A stretch of 64,000 bases of DNA from Oscheius dolichura. Taxonomy: Eukaryota > Nematoda > Chromadorea > Rhabditida > Rhabditidae. Below are positions 62,709 to 64,000 of this stretch, piece by piece. Location: assembly GCA_932521035.1 (NCBI GenBank), contig OW051495.1:1-64000 (forward strand), read 5' to 3'. Within the stretch, counting starts at the first letter, position 1, and each line of letters starts with the position of its first letter. A model generated the notes under the pieces. That model saw only the letters and a program-made list of their open reading frames with translations. It had not been told where the DNA came from and made no database searches. Position numbers and translations under genes: made by a program.

Positions 62709-64000
62709 GTGAATCCATCCATACGACTTTTGGACAAAGTGAATCTATCCATACGACTTTTGGACAAAGTGAATCCATCCACACGACTTTTGGACAAAGT
62801 GAATCCATCCATACGACTTTTGGACAAAGTGAATCCATCCACACGACTTTTGGACAAAGTGAATCCTTCAAACTCTTCCGTAAAAAACTCCTAGTGAATC
62901 CATCCATACGACTTTTGGACAAAGTGAATCCTTCAAACTCTTCCGTAAAAAACTCCTAGTGAATCCATCCATACAATTTTTGGACAAAGTGAATCCATCC
63001 ATACGACTTTTGGACAAAGTGAATCCATCCACACGACTTTTGGACAAAGTGAATCCTTCAAACTCTTCCGTAAAAAACTCCTAGTGAATCCATCCATACG
63101 ACTTTTGGACAAAGTGAATCCTTCAAACTCTTCCGTAAAAAACTCCTAGTGAATCCATCCATACAATTTTTGGACAAAGTGAATCCATCCATACGACTTT
63201 TGGACAAAGTGAATCCATCCACACGACTTTTGGACAAAGTGAATCCTTCAAACTCTTCCGTAAAAAACTCCTAGTGAATCCATCCATACGACTTTTGGAC
63301 AAAGTGAATCCACCCAAACGACTTTTGGACAAAGTGAATCCATCCATACGACTTTTGGACAAAGTGAATCGATCCATACGACTTTTGGACAAAGTGAATC
63401 CATCCATACGACTTTTGGACAAAGTGAATCCATCCATACGACTTTTGGACAAAGTGAATCCATCCACACGACTTTTGGACAAAGTGAATCCTTCAAACTC
63501 TTCCGTAAAAAACTCCTAGTGAATCCATCCATACGACTTTTGGACAAAGTGAATCCATCCATACGACTTTTGGACAAAGTGAATCCATCCATACGACTTT
63601 TGGACAAAGTGAATCCATCCATACGACTTTTGGACAAAGTGAATCCATCCATACGACTTTTGGACAAAGTGAATCCATCCATACGACTTTTGGACAAAGT
63701 GAATCCATCCATACGACTTTTGGACAGAGTGAATCCATCCATACGACTTTTGGACAAAGTGAATCCTTCAAACTCTTCCGTAAAAAACTCCTAGTGAATC
63801 CATCCATACGACTTTTGGACAAAGTGAATCCATCCACACGACTTTTGGACAAAGTGAATCCTTCAAACTCTTCCGTAAAAAACTCCTAGTGAATCCATCC
63901 ATACGACTTTTGGACAAAGTGAATCCATCCATACGACTTTTGGACAAAGTGAATCCTTCAAACTCTTCCGTAAAAAACTCCTAGTGAATCCATCCATACG
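62709..64000. repeat. Final beta/gamma copy, cut by window edge
   Basis: Runs 5,1,3,1,3,7,8,2,2, then a 17-bp partial A. It matches 57649 to about 58950 at offset 5,060, falling to 5,030 after the 8-run (9 in the earlier copy). It holds two further 190-bp 1,3 blocks (62894-63273). The array continues beyond the window. Confidence 0.9.

Larger units (their letters stand above)
1..64000. repeat. Two-component satellite array (30-bp A and 35-bp B units)
   Basis: Every base belongs to a tandem array of two short units. The A unit (30 bp) forms runs of 1 to 25 copies, and each run is closed by one B unit (35 bp). Hand parsing gives 1775 full A units, 306 B units, a 21-bp partial A at the left edge and a 17-bp partial A at the right edge, which together make exactly 64,000 bp. 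A contributes about 83% of the bases. No unique flank, transposon, gene or RNA gene interrupts it, so the true array is longer than the window. Arrays of this kind are characteristic of eukaryotic heterochromatin; assignment to centromere, subtelomere or a sex chromosome is not possible from sequence alone. I do not recognise it as a named satellite family. Confidence 0.98.

Noticed and set aside
1-64000. Telomeric repeat or CENP-B-box satellite
   Set aside because: No TTAGGG-type or TTTAGGG-type motif and no match to the CENP-B box pattern in either unit by eye. The 30-bp monomer is also much shorter than alpha satellite.

Overview
The whole 64 kb window is one uninterrupted tandem-repeat (satellite) array. 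I find no gene, RNA gene, transposable element, CRISPR array or single-copy DNA in it, and the array runs off both ends. An array this long, with nested higher-order organisation and no genes, is typical of eukaryotic heterochromatin (pericentromere, subtelomere or sex-chromosome satellite). The sequence does not tell me which organism or chromosome it comes from, and I do not recognise the monomer as a named satellite.

Two building blocks account for every base. Unit A is 30 bp, about 40% GC, starting GTGAATCC and ending TTTTGGACAAA. Unit B is 35 bp, sharing only its first 8 bases with A, with an A6 tract and ending ACTCCTA. By hand count there are 1775 complete A units and 306 B units, plus 21 bp and 17 bp partial A units at the two ends; these numbers sum exactly to 64,000. 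B punctuates runs of 1 to 25 A units, so the window can be written as a series of run lengths. Only four A units break the 30-bp length: one of 29 bp and three of 31 bp.

The run-length series repeats at several scales. Sub-kilobase blocks (190, 250, 560/590, 645 bp) sit inside a 1,415-bp higher-order repeat (runs 2,2,5,1,10,9,10). That sits inside multi-kb tandem duplications (3,331 bp; 4,725/3,810 bp; 5,060 bp). These in turn sit inside a very large cycle of ordered domains that I label alpha, beta, gamma, delta and epsilon. Layout: alpha1 1-5980; beta1 5981-12970; epsilon1 12971-16910; alpha stub 16911 to about 18045; epsilon1' about 18046-20720; alpha2 20721-26380; beta2 26381-41002; gamma1 41003-41687; delta1 41688-44582; epsilon2 44583-50177; alpha3 50178-56513; beta3 56514-57833; gamma/beta mix 57834-59823; delta2 59824-61543; zeta 61544-62708; a final beta/gamma copy 62709-64000. 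Equivalent alpha sites are about 20.8 kb and 29.5 kb apart.

Many long open frames exist, but they follow from the 30-bp period (a multiple of 3; five of six frames of A lack stops). They are cut or shifted at every B unit, and the common variants are amino-acid-changing in the open frames. I therefore annotate no coding sequence. The most informative content is the record of unequal exchange: hybrid runs whose halves come from two different parental runs, always joined in 30-bp register.
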